Position numbers and translations under genes: made by a program. Source: Sphagnum compactum (Eukaryota; Bryophyta; Sphagnopsida; Sphagnales). From it: 64,000 bases of DNA. This document shows, piece after piece, positions 32,006 to 42,010 of this stretch; position 1 is the first letter of the stretch; each line of letters starts with the position of its first letter. The notes beneath the pieces were generated by a model, which did not search any database, was not told where the DNA came from, and saw nothing but the letters and a program-made list of their open reading frames with translations. The stretch lies in contig OZ234500.1 of the NCBI GenBank assembly GCA_965153455.1, forward strand, positions 15,189,579 to 15,253,578. Direction: 5' to 3'.

Positions 32006-33650
32006 GTAAGTTTGTAATATAATGAGCCACCACAAGTGTAACCACTTTTGAATCACACACTTGTCAATTTTTAACTTCATTTAAGATTAATTTTTTTATA
32101 TAATCTACATAGTGTGATGTAATATACATTCAAAAATGACATATAAAAATATGAATCAATTATATCAACATTTGAAGGTGAAAAAAGACTAATTAAACAC
32201 TTGTAACCAATGCTGAGGTCCTAAGTAAGTCACATAAAAATGATCAAAATTAATCTAGATTTGTTTGGAAAATTTTTATATTCATGTAGATTGAATCATT
32301 ATTAGAACTTACATGATTTTGGATCATCATTGGAATTGATATATAAATAAATTATAAAATTCAGAATTTGCAATTTTCTTTCCAATAACTCTTGGATAAA
32401 TATAAAGATAAGTTGTCAAATTCAAAAAAATTAAATTTTATTATAAGAATATATTATACAAGTCAAATATGTGATTAAACCATAAATTTTATGCAACGGT
32501 TGATGCCATTTCAATTTCCAATTTCAAGTCCTTGTCCTTTTGAAAGGAACAAAGGAGTTCATTATATTTTTCACAAAATGGCAAATTTTTGCCACAAAAG
32601 TAAACACTGCACTCAATATAACACACCACAAGTTGTTCATTCTGGTTCTTGCAAGTGCCCTTTGCTTACATGCACACTCACAATTCATCTACTCTTGAAA
32701 AGACATTGAAAGTAAGCCCCTATTTCCCCATTGCAAACAATCCCTAAACTCAAGGAGAATAAGTGCTTCAAAAATGATGGGAAAGTGTCATTTTTCATAT
32801 CACCTCCTACTATGATTAAGGAAATGAACTACGGAAACTAAACTTGGGCTTGAAGCTACTACACATTATCAACTTGATGATCAACTAAACAATTGATTTT
32901 ACAAAAAAAGATTTTGTGAAAATTAAGTTTTATTCAGATGAAAATATTGTATGAAATTGTATGAAACTTGAATTGAAATGAAATTCAGACCATTCAATGT
33001 GTTTGAAATGAAAAATTGAAGAATTTGATGTTCAATTAAAATTGAATCCAATTCAATTAAATCTAAATCCAATTGTTGAATTTCAATTCAATAATTGGAT
33101 AAGATAAAATTGAATTCAAATTCAGTTGAGATGAATATTGATGGATAAAATATTGAAAATTTGCTCATGAATATGATGTTGAAAAAAAAAACTTTAAAAG
33201 GACATATATCTTTGCATGCCTATGTACTGGACAATATCAATGGGCTAAACAGATTTCAATTCGGGACTGTTCAAGCAACAACTTATGAATCCTAAAAATG
33301 TTCTACCTAAATTAGGTCTAATGTATCATTGTCATTGGAACTTTGCTTTTGTGGGCTCTAATAAGAACATTGGCACAAAACACAAATGCATTAAATATGA
33401 ACTTTTGGCATTATCTTAATTCTTCTGAAACCAAACTTTTGTGCCTAACAAATAAGCATATGTTTTGAAACAGTGTGAAAATTTGAAAATTAGTCTGGAA
33501 ATTTAAACAAATTGCAAAAATTGGGTTGGTAGGAAAAAATCAGTTGAGGCCTCAATGTGTTTCACACTTCACTAGTAATCATGAAATGATATAAGTGAAA
33601 AACACGTTTTCAAGACCTTATACAAGTTCAACAAAACCTGCTCCTCTTCA
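32006..33650. other. AT-rich intergenic DNA
   Basis: Contains AATTCAATT-rich low-complexity DNA (32990-33130) similar in style to 45020-45130. No gene recognised. Confidence 0.5.
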
Positions 33651-33663
33651 ATTGAATCCTGAC

Positions 33664-34191
33664 CTAAAAATTTGACATTTGTCCTTTCCAGGACATAGCC
33701 GAAGAGAAACATTCGACTTCGCTTGCACGAAGTCCTTTCGCAGTTTCGTAGGGGTTCAATAAGGCTCTCATACGATTTACTAAACAACTTATGACAACGT
33801 CCACCTGCAAGCGAAAAACTCGACAAACAAATGTGGGAAGAAACATTTGACGCCAGGACCACAGTCTGGGTCCCGGGTTGGTAAGATTCGCCCTCTTCAA
33901 TCTAGCATCCTGATTTAACGCTGGAAACACTGTCTGCGAGACGTTTACCACAAAGGTAAGGTCTGTGCACACTGCTGCAGCGCTGATAAAGAATGCAAAA
34001 CCGATTCCAGTACGCACGAACAAGTTTCCAAGGACCACATACACCCGAGAGATAACATCAATAGAACTCCGAAGCTCAGCTAAAAGAAAAAAAACCTCAA
34101 CAGCAAACTTCGCCAAACCCACAACACACACAGGTGACTTTTGAATGCAGCGACTCCCAAACCTCGCATTCCAGACAGAGAGCAAAGTCAT
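33664..34191 (-). other. Possible minus-strand exon or leader in a GC-richer island, product not recognised
   Basis: An ATG at 34191 opens 175 codons with two hydrophobic stretches (VCVVGLAKFAVEVFFLLAEL near residues 22-42 and LGNLFVRTGIGFAFFISAAA near 56-76). Base composition changes abruptly at about 33650 and 34500, as at other gene starts here, and a telomere-like box lies just upstream at 34439. I do not recognise the protein. A plus-strand frame overlaps (MSFSQEWEKKYTTIL, about 34288-34448), so the coding strand is not settled. It may be a spliced 5' UTR of a gene whose body has been lost. Confidence 0.25.
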
Positions 34192-34438
34192 TCCATCAAA
34201 ACCGTTGCCGCAAACCCCTTCATCATTACTGTACGCAACACAGAAAACTCAGGCAACAAGGAATCCGGCCCACTATGTCAAACATGTCCTTTTCTCAGGA
34301 ATGGGAAAAGAAATACACCACAATTCTCACCTTCCTAGAGAAGACAAAACAGCAGGTTACGCAATATTGGAAAAAACATCGGGGGATGCTGGCGAACACG
34401 GCTGCCGAGAGTTCCAGCTGCGTGTTTATACCGAGAGT

Positions 34439-34460
34439 AAAACCCTAACCCTAACCCTAC
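34439..34460 (+). promoter_or_regulatory. Telomere-like boxes (AAACCCTAA type)
   Basis: Nearly three units of the plant telomeric heptamer family occur here (AAAACCCTAACCC and continuing), with another AAACCCTAA at about 34485. Short copies of this sequence are common near plant transcription starts. Here they sit at the 5' edge of the minus-strand island. The same motif can also be left by telomere-type repair of a break. Confidence 0.6.
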
Positions 34461-34679
34461 GCATGGCATTAGCAGCCGTTGCCTGAAACCCTAAATAATC
34501 CAAATTTGATTTTTTGCTTTGAGATCTTAAAACTCCTTTATGGACAGATCTAGCATTTTGGGCATTACGCAAAATGCCCAAAATGTGTAGGGCAGAGGGC
34601 ATTACGCTGCAGAATGCGTGAGGCAGGAAATTGCAAAAGACAATTTTCTGGCATACCCGCCACCCTCAGTACAGAGCAT

Positions 34680-34806
34680 CTAGGCACTGGGTGTAATGAG
34701 CTGCCAGGGCATTATTACAATGTGTAATGGTTGGGGTAGGCCACAGTACGGGGTTAATGAGGTGCCAGAGGACTATTACAGTGTGTAATGGTTGGGCTAG
34801 GCCACA
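34680..34806 (+). repeat. Tandem duplication of about 64 bp
   Basis: Two copies of TAATGAG(C/G)TGCCAG(G/A)G, then ATTACA(A/G)TGTGTAATGGTTGG, then G(G/C)TAGGCCACA, starting at about 34693 and 34757. Just left, GGCATTACGC is repeated at 34560 and 34599. Confidence 0.7.
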
Positions 34807-35261
34807 ACGGCAAGAAATTACGAGATGCAATTTCTCACGGTACCAGCAGGAGGCCCTGCCATATGTGCCCACCCTGTGCAAGGTGTTTTACAAAACGGAA
34901 TGTCTACCTATGAGGTCATTCTGCTTGCGTACACTACTGAAAACACATGGGTGCATGTTGCATGACGCTGTCATCTCAGTTTCTTTTTCTTCCTTAGAAT
35001 GGGGCTACAACATTCCAGTCTAAGTGAGGGTCGTGCAGTGTTTTCTTTTGGTGGTGAATTTTTGCTATAGGTGTTGCAAAATGTTTTTGCAAAAAAAATT
35101 GGAAAAATGTATTTTTCCAGCAAAAAATCACCACTATTATCAAATATTTATTTATTTATAAAACATTCTTGAGCTCATTTCTCGACATTCAAAATACCAA
35201 TTTCACAAATCAAGTTAACTTATAATAATATTATTGGTAGAGTGAGTGTAAGATGTTTTAA

Positions 35262-35535
35262 ATGCACTATGGAATGGTCAAGCACCTGCCCATTATACTG
35301 GGTAATGAGTCAAGCCAGCTTGTTAGTGTGAGCTTTTCCACACACCCAACATAATGGGCAAAGGCAAGACCATTCCATGACTTTAATGTCTGGGGTGGCA
35401 GATTCAATAATTTTTTTAATAAGAATCATGTTCAACAGAGATTTTGGTCACTACTACAAATCTACGATCATCACTGGAAGATTATGTTGTATAATGTGGT
35501 GATGAAAATGACATAATCTGCCATCCCAGAGGGTG
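35262..35535 (+). mobile_element. Second copy of the dispersed repeat found in the XRCC4 intron
   Basis: Same order of words as 17640-17945 (TGCACTATGGAATGGT, CACCCAACATAATGGGCAA, ACCATTCCATGAC, ATCATGTTCAACAGA, TGGAAGATTATGTT, GACATAATCTGCC). The ends are about 10 bases outside these words; exact boundaries are not clear. Confidence 0.65.
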
Positions 35536-35587
35536 ATGATGATTCAACCTGCCAACCAGTGAGAATTCCAAGTTGTGTTTTTTTCTA

Positions 35588-35845
35588 AGGATTTTGTGAA
35601 GCAGCAGCCAAGGTGGTAATCATCCAGAAAATCATTTAGCCAAATTTGGCTACACACTAGATTTGAAAGTAGAAAAAAAAGAATCTTTCCATATTCTTGG
35701 CTACCTTCTGGCATAAAAATTTAACAATTTGGAATTTAATTTTTTCAAAATCTGACAATTGGGCCATTTTTTTAATGAAAAATCCTTTGTGTAAGTCAAA
35801 ATCACATTTTTTAAGGTAAAAATTTGGTGAAAATTCACCATTGAA
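35588..35845 (+). mobile_element. MITE-like dispersed repeat, copy B
   Basis: Related to 14405-14655: TTTTGTGAAGCAGCAGCCAA, AATTTGGCTACACACTAGAT, TTGGCTACCTTCTGG, AAATCCTTTGTGTAAGTCAA, TTTGGTGAAAATTCACCA. It directly follows the dispersed repeat ending at 35535. Confidence 0.7.
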
Positions 35846-35899
35846 AAAATCTGACTCCAACCCAGGAATCAGCAATGATTCCAAGATAAGTTTTTTTTG

Positions 35900-36105
35900 A
35901 GGATTTTGTGATGTAGCCAAGGTGGCATCCATCCAAAAAATCATTTTAGCCAAATTTGGCCACATACCAGATATGAAAGTAAAAAAGAAATAGAATTTTT
36001 TCTATATTCTTGGCTACCTACTGTAACTTATCATAAACATTTGATGATTTGGAATTTTTTTGCAAAACCTGATGAATTTGGACCATAAAAGAAGGAGAAC
36101 TTTAG
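35900..36105 (+). mobile_element. MITE-like dispersed repeat, copy C (truncated)
   Basis: Starts TTTTGTGATGTAGCCAAGGTGG, continues AATTTGGCCACATACCAGATA and TTGGCTACCTACTGTAAC, and stops before the terminal GGTCAAAATTTGGCG part. Confidence 0.7.
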
Positions 36106-36109
36106 TGCT

Positions 36110-36715
36110 TTTGATCTAGAATTATAACGTCACATTGGATTCACCATGGTCTGGACTCAAAAGAGGGACCATTTTCTTCTTTATGAGATGCCATGTAGGT
36201 CATTGTGACAACTACATCAAAGTGGCAAATGGTGTCCTAAAATTTGAAATGATCATAATTATTTTTAAATGTAACCAAATGAAACACATGACCCCATTTC
36301 CTTATAGCCTTTAAAAATATCTTTTCACAAAATATATCAAACTCTTCATTTGAAGATGATTTTCTTTTTGAATTGCATTTTGAATGTGTGACATTTTCAA
36401 ACATTTGGAAAACATTTGAAACCTTTTTTTTGTCTTAACCTTTTGGATGAGCATAACTTCTAACCATTAAGGCTATCACAATGATGCAAGTTCACCACAT
36501 TATTTCTCATTGAGACCTTTTCAACAAGGGGTTTGTCACACTATGGCCTTGCCATTTAAATGAAAAAGTATCTTAAGGCAAAAGAAGAATTATGGAAACT
36601 CAAATATTTCACCATGCAAAAATATAATCTTCAAAAAATCCTCTAAAAGAAACCAAAATCCTTCAAGATATTATAACTCTATAACTAATCTCAAGTTTCA
36701 ACACAAGCCAAAATA
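36110..36715. other. AT-rich intergenic DNA
   Basis: No coding motif, RNA gene or element ends seen. Confidence 0.5.
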
Positions 36716-36719
36716 TCAG

Positions 36720-36858
36720 CTTTCAAAAATCCTCATATAAAAATAGACCTATTACCTAGGGGCCAAAATCCATTAAGCTATAATAGGTTATCCTCATACA
36801 AGAATATAACATATATAATATATATATATATATATTCTTGTATGAGGATTTTTGAAAG
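36720..36858. repeat. Nested inverted repeats around an (AT)n core
   Basis: Outer arms: CTTTCAAAAATCCTCATA (36720-36737) and its exact reverse complement at 36841-36858. Inner arms: ATCCTCATACAAGAATATA (about 36790-36808) against TATATTCTTGTATGAGGAT (about 36833-36851). The right arms overlap, so two alternative hairpins compete. Shortly to the right, a 24-bp string beginning AAGGTGGTTTTTAGGATT (36924) is identical to 61914-61937. Confidence 0.85.
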
Positions 36859-37176
36859 AAGATATTATATTATGTTGGGTGGTTAACAGAAACATATATA
36901 TATATATACCCTTGACAATTGGTAAGGTGGTTTTTAGGATTCATAACAAGTAGCAAGGGGTGTCTTGATGATGTGTCGCTTCCTGATTGGACATCCACAC
37001 AACAGTTATATGACATAATGTTGAGAAACACATGGAGGATGTCAAGAAGGATGTTGAGCCCTAAACCCTAAGTTCGAACCTGTGTCCATACTTATCTAAA
37101 TAGGGGTGCATAAAAAAAATTGTGCCTTTAAGAGATGCCAAGGGAGACTCTAGGGCAGTGTTTTTTTTTTTTTTTT

Positions 37177-37438
37177 TGTTAGGGCCAAATCTCGCCAAAT
37201 TTCAACCTGGAAAATATGATTTCGACCTATACAAAGGATCTTTCATGGAAAAAAAAACCTAAATTCGCCAGATTTTGAAGGAAAAAAACTCCAAATCGCC
37301 ACATTTTTATGATAAGTTCCGGTAGGCAGCCAAGAATATAGAAGGATTTTGTTTTTTGTTTTTTCTACTTTCGTATTTAGTATTTAGCCAAATCTGGCTA
37401 AACCATCTTATGGATGATCGCCATTTCAGCGATATCAC
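37177..37438 (-). mobile_element. MITE-like dispersed repeat, copy D, abutting the TraB-like gene
   Basis: Reverse-orientation relative of 14405-14655: CGCCAAATTTCAACCTGGAA, CGACCTATACAAAGGATCTT, AGTTCCGGTAGGCAGCCAAG, ATTTAGCCAAATCTGGCTAA, GATCGCCATTTCAGCGATATC. It ends about 48 bases before the start codon of the next gene, so it must form part of that gene's promoter or leader. Confidence 0.7.
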
Positions 37439-37485
37439 GCTTTTAGAGAAATTGCGTTAGGCTTTTAGTGGCGCCTTACAGAGGC

Positions 37486-39691
37486 ATGCTGGTGCTGCTG
37501 TTGCGTACGCCAAGCGTGATGCAGAGTTTAGTGGCGTGGGCGCGTGCGCTCTGGGAGCCCAAGGAAGTGACGCTCTCGCGCGGCCTTGTGCAGCGCTTGG
37601 GCCTCTCCTCTTCCACAGCGCAGTTCGTACTGGCCCTGCAGCCGCCGGAATCGCCTGAATCCGTAGTATATTTGCTCTCCACGCTGCAATTCTCGGAGCG
37701 CTCCGTTTCGGATGCTCGCAAGCTCATCGCCGCCGCAAAACCTAAGGCTGTTGTGAGCTTGGTCGATGTCGAGCTTCTGGATGCTCTTCAAGAGGAGGAG
37801 GATGTCAAGGAGCAGACCGTTGTCGCCGCTGGTGGTGGTGATGCTGCGGCTGTTGTCGTTCCTACCACCAGTCGTGGCGTCGTCTTCGAGTGCTTGCTTG
37901 GTAAATCCGAAATTCTTTCCTACGAGAGCAAGGCAAGGATACTCGCTGCCAAGTCTATTTTCGGGACGGGATTGTTTGGAGATGTGTTGGAGGCGAAGAG
38001 TACCGCAGCGGAGCTGGGAACTCCGTTTTATTGGCTTGGTTTCTCCTACAGGGATGGCTCGTCATCGTTGATTTCAGAGGAGGACGATGAGAGGACGAAG
38101 ATCGAGGTTGTACCGGCACGCCGCGCGGCGAATTCTCTAGCGAAGCTCAATGTCCGAATTTCGCAGCGGGAGAGGGAAAAATGGAGTGAATTTTCTACCA
38201 GCTTTTTCTCTGAGGCCTTGAGAGGCGATGGTGTGGTGAATATTGCTTCTTCAAACAGGTTAGATTGCCTCCCGCTTTGTATGCCAACAGACAGTTCTCC
38301 ATTGTTTGTTCAGTAAGATATTTCTAAGTGTACAGAAAGCTCTATTGGAAGATTTCGAAGTTGCATTGCAAATGGTTAGATGCCGTGACTGTTAAGAAGT
38401 GCAAGGAGTTGAATCCGACAAACTGGATTTGTTGTTTCTGAGTAGCCTAAACCAGCGACCTTGGTTCTTTGGCAGTAGGAGTGATATGCCACCATCAGAA
38501 GAAACTGTACATGAGCTTGAAGAGCTTATCATGGCGCCAGATTTTGCCAAACCCCTATACCCCTACTTGACAGCATTGTATGAAATTTACAAAACACCAG
38601 CTCTTGACCATGCTCTGCAATGCACAAGAACAATGCTTTATGACGTGGAAGCTGGTCGGGAGGTTAATTCCCAGGACCTGCTTGAAGCTTGTAGATTCCG
38701 GCTAGCTGTGGAAATGCTTCGTGTACAAGGCAATGCATCCATTCCTGTCTTCTCCAACACAGTACGGAAGGAAACAGAAGCTGATTTCTCTGCTCTTTCT
38801 TATGAAAATAAGTGTAATGCCCTTCTTGCTCAATCTCTGCGGCAACAAGCAGAAAAATCTGGGACAGTGGTTGCAATCATGGATGTAAACAGAGTTGCAG
38901 GCATTTGGCAGCACTGGACAACTCCAGTGCCAGAAGAAGTGTCCTCTCTCACTAGTGAGTGCTACATAACCATGACCAATGCAGAGGAAGGCAGCCTTTT
39001 TGGTAAACTCTTGTCAACCCCGAATCAGCACACAATGGCTGCAGACGGGAGTCAAGAAGCCATGGCTGTGGTCATGGTTGGTGCAGGAGCAGCAGCTGCT
39101 GTTAGTGTACTATACCTTCCTAAGTTGGCAGCCCCATTATCCCCTCTTGTGAAGCTTGTGATATTGAAGGTTTCCACTGGAATGAAGCTTGGATATCTCA
39201 GTATGCAACGCAGCCTAGCTCTTGCTGTAATGAAAGGATTTTCTCCAGTGGCAAAGGTTTTGGTTCCTTCAATGAAAGCATCAACTGTGAAGTCCGTAAC
39301 TATATCAGCTGCAAAAACAGCAATCACAGCAGAGCAGTCTCGAGCCACTGCACAAAGTGTTGTTGCCTTGGCTCAAAAATCAACTTTATCAGCTGTTAGA
39401 ACTAGTTTCTATAGTCTTATGAGGTGGAATCAAGGCAAGCCTGTTGGTCGCAGCCCCTGGTTACTTTTTGGCAGCTGTGTAGCTGCAGGCAGTGGGATTT
39501 TGCTCTTTGGAGATAGGATTGAAAGTGCCATTGGAGCTGTGCCTCTGGCCCCCACCATGGCCAAACTTGGACGTGGTCTGGAGAGCCTTTCACGAGCATC
39601 ACAGTCAGCTAAAGTTGGATGGAATGAAGTCTATGATCATTTGTATTCTATGAAGGGAAAGTTGAAGCAAGGAATATTTTGGACAAGCTGA
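37486..39691 (+). CDS. Divergent TraB/PrgY-like domain protein with C-terminal membrane region
   Basis: The first in-frame ATG after a stop at 37444 is at 37486. Exon 1 probably ends at 38258 (AACAG|GTTAGA). Exon 2 probably starts at 38443 (TTGTTTCTGAG acceptor) and runs to 39691, giving 673 residues. A join 38230 to 38406 is also in frame (676 residues). Residues about 60-100 (VVYLLSTLQFSERSVSDARK, AAKPKAVVSL) have the fold pattern of the TraB/GumN family start ('GTAHxS...S...V...I...P..V..ELD'), but the GTAH and ELD residues are replaced by STLQ and LVD. Near residue 400, NALLAQSLRQQAEKSGTVVA and VNRVAGIWQHW match the family's second motif in degraded form. The C-terminus has hydrophobic stretches (AVVMVGAGAAAAVSVLYL and LLFGSCVAAGSGILLF). 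Function is unknown, and loss of the conserved residues argues against a catalytic role. Confidence 0.5.
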
Positions 39692-41620
39692 GGCAACACT
39701 TGGGAATGGATAGCTATTGCAGCTTTGCATGTGATTCATGGGGTGTAGGGGTACACTGTCCTGAAAACTGAATCTCAGGGATGTTGAACATGGTAGGTTG
39801 GCTGTGCATGAAACTGTGTGCATGCAACCCAGCCAGACATTTGGAGTCACAGAAAAGGACACCACTACTGACTGTTACTGGCTGATTGATTCCAGTCTTT
39901 GCATGAAGACCATCAGTCACAGGTTGAAGAAATGGAGAGATACATATTGGTATATAACTATCATGGGATGCATATTCATAAAGCATTGTACAGCATTCTG
40001 TGACCCTCAAATTCAGGGAGCTACTTCAGACTTTGAAGGTCATCACAGTTGTGCACTGCTTGCTTCCTACAGGAGGTAACTTTTTGTGGATGGAAGTTTC
40101 ATAAGTTTGTAGATTTTGAGTATGTTCTGGATTTTGTGGTTCTCATGCTGGTGCATATTGGTCTTGCTTCTTTTATCAATTACCAAATTCTTGTAGTTTC
40201 TGTCCAAACTCTTCATCCTCTTGTTCTCTCTTGATTTGTAGTGAACAGGTACTTGAAACAGGTTGGGCACTATGTCCCTACCATAAGTTTCAGTAAATAA
40301 TTAGGGTTTGCAGGTGTGTTTTTCTGGTTGGGAGAAGTCCTGCTTTTTCACGTGCAAATTGTCCTCAGACAGCAGAGAGTATACAAAGTAGTAATTTGTT
40401 GAGTGCTGACTTGTTTTAGGATTTAGGGCATATTCCAGAGACTGTGACAATGTGGTTTTCTGTTTCTTTATGTAGGAACATTCTTGTGTAGTGAATATTC
40501 GTAGATCTTTGAAATAGTTGTTGAGTCTGAGGTCGGCCGCATTCATGCTCTTGACAATTTGTTGTCCTGTACAGGTTATGGAGGCTGTTGGACTTGTTCA
40601 TCACATTTCTTTGTGGAATCTTGCTTTTTGGTACTCCTGTCCTCAACTGTATTGCTCCATTAGCAGACTCGTCTTTTTATTGTGTAGCAGGAGATGCCGA
40701 CAGATTAATACTTTGGCATTTGTATTCTAGATTGCTCATGTCATCTGAAAGATGATGGATGCAGATTTGATGCTGATGTGCTGTGCACTAGACAGAGCCA
40801 ATTGGATTCCCAGGTGGTGGTTTCCATCTTGTAATGCTGCATGGCATATATGGAGGCGTCTTAGTTTAATGGGTGATAATTGGAAGTATCTCTTGACTTA
40901 CATTTGTCAATCTGCCACAAATTTGCATATGCTCATGCAAGTTTGTTTTAGTCTTTTATCATTTGTGCTGGATTCTTCTTTGTCTTTAGAACTGTTAACC
41001 TTGTTCTGTTGGCACTGAAAGTTGATTGTTTAGATGAATGCTTGGAGGCATCAAAACATGAAAATGTGTATGGATTTTTTGCATAGGAATTTGCCCTGTT
41101 CATGATGTCTCTTTGAGAAATGATGTTGTCTTTGATTTTTAATGAGAATTCTGATTCTGCTGGTTGGTTTTATGGTGAGTGTGATTGTGATGGTTGTTGA
41201 GAAGGCAGTGCTGCAGATATTACCTTTGTAATATACCGTTTTTGTATACATTGTTTATTTTCCAGAACTTGCCCTTGTTGAACACCACTGTGATTGCTTG
41301 AGCACTGATCATTATCAGATTTTGTTAATAGCTGCAGTCCTGGATTTTTGAAAATTTGAAGAATCAGAAAACTGCTAGTTCTGGCCTGTTGAAACAAACC
41401 AGAATTAAAGTCATTGGGGTTGTTGTTGGAAACTAAGTATGATTTTGGGTTGTTACATTCTCCAGGGGGGTGATGGAAATCACAGAGTGCAACAAACAAA
41501 CAAACAAACCCATGAAGCTAGAGCTCTAGTCTGATCAGATTTTTCTTCTTCATATTGAAATAAATGCCAAGATAGACTGTCCATGAACAAGGTCAAAGTA
41601 CATCAGGCTTCATTGGGTTG
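39692..41620 (+). other. 3' UTR of the TraB-like gene, then gene-free DNA
   Basis: The first several hundred bases have gene-like composition but no coding motif, and plausibly form a 3' UTR or old exons. Further right are AT/GT-rich sequence and a CAAA repeat at about 41491-41510. Nothing is recognised with confidence. Confidence 0.35.
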
Positions 41621-42010
41621 GTTTGGAACGAGCTTACCAACATGAAGAAACCAATGTGTCACTGTTATTAGAAACAGGAGGAGACGACAGACCCGTGGCA
41701 GATGTCCAAGTGGCTCTTCGGCTACATGGTTCCCAAAAAATCAAAGGACTAACTCTGATATATGACCATGGATTTCAAATATTTGAAAAAAATAATCAAA
41801 CAAAAGCCTATGAAACTGCCAGTACTTTCACAAAACCAAACTTCTGGTTCTTTGGGTTTAGGGTTTTGAAATTTGAGAAAATTTGAGGTTTTTGAAATAA
41901 CTAAAATCCATGCTTCTACAATTCCCTTTTTTTCTAATGGAAAACTGGAACTAGTAGTTCTGAAAGACTTAAGAAAACTAAAACCAGTGGTTCTTCATAA
42001 ATTCAAGTAA
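41621..42010. repeat. Relic sharing style and words with 61.85-62.18 kb
   Basis: Both stretches pass through ATTAGAAACA, TATATGACCATGGATTTCAAATATTTGAA / TATAATTATGGTCTTCAAATTTTTGAA, and CCAAACTTCTGG / CCAAGTTTC, ending with TTCATAAATTCAA / TATGAATTCAAAT. An old dispersed element without clear ends. Confidence 0.35.

Noticed and set aside
37062-37095. GTTCGAACC word resembling a tRNA T-arm
   Set aside because: No matching acceptor stem, D-arm or anticodon arm at tRNA spacing. No tRNA or rRNA gene was found anywhere in the window.
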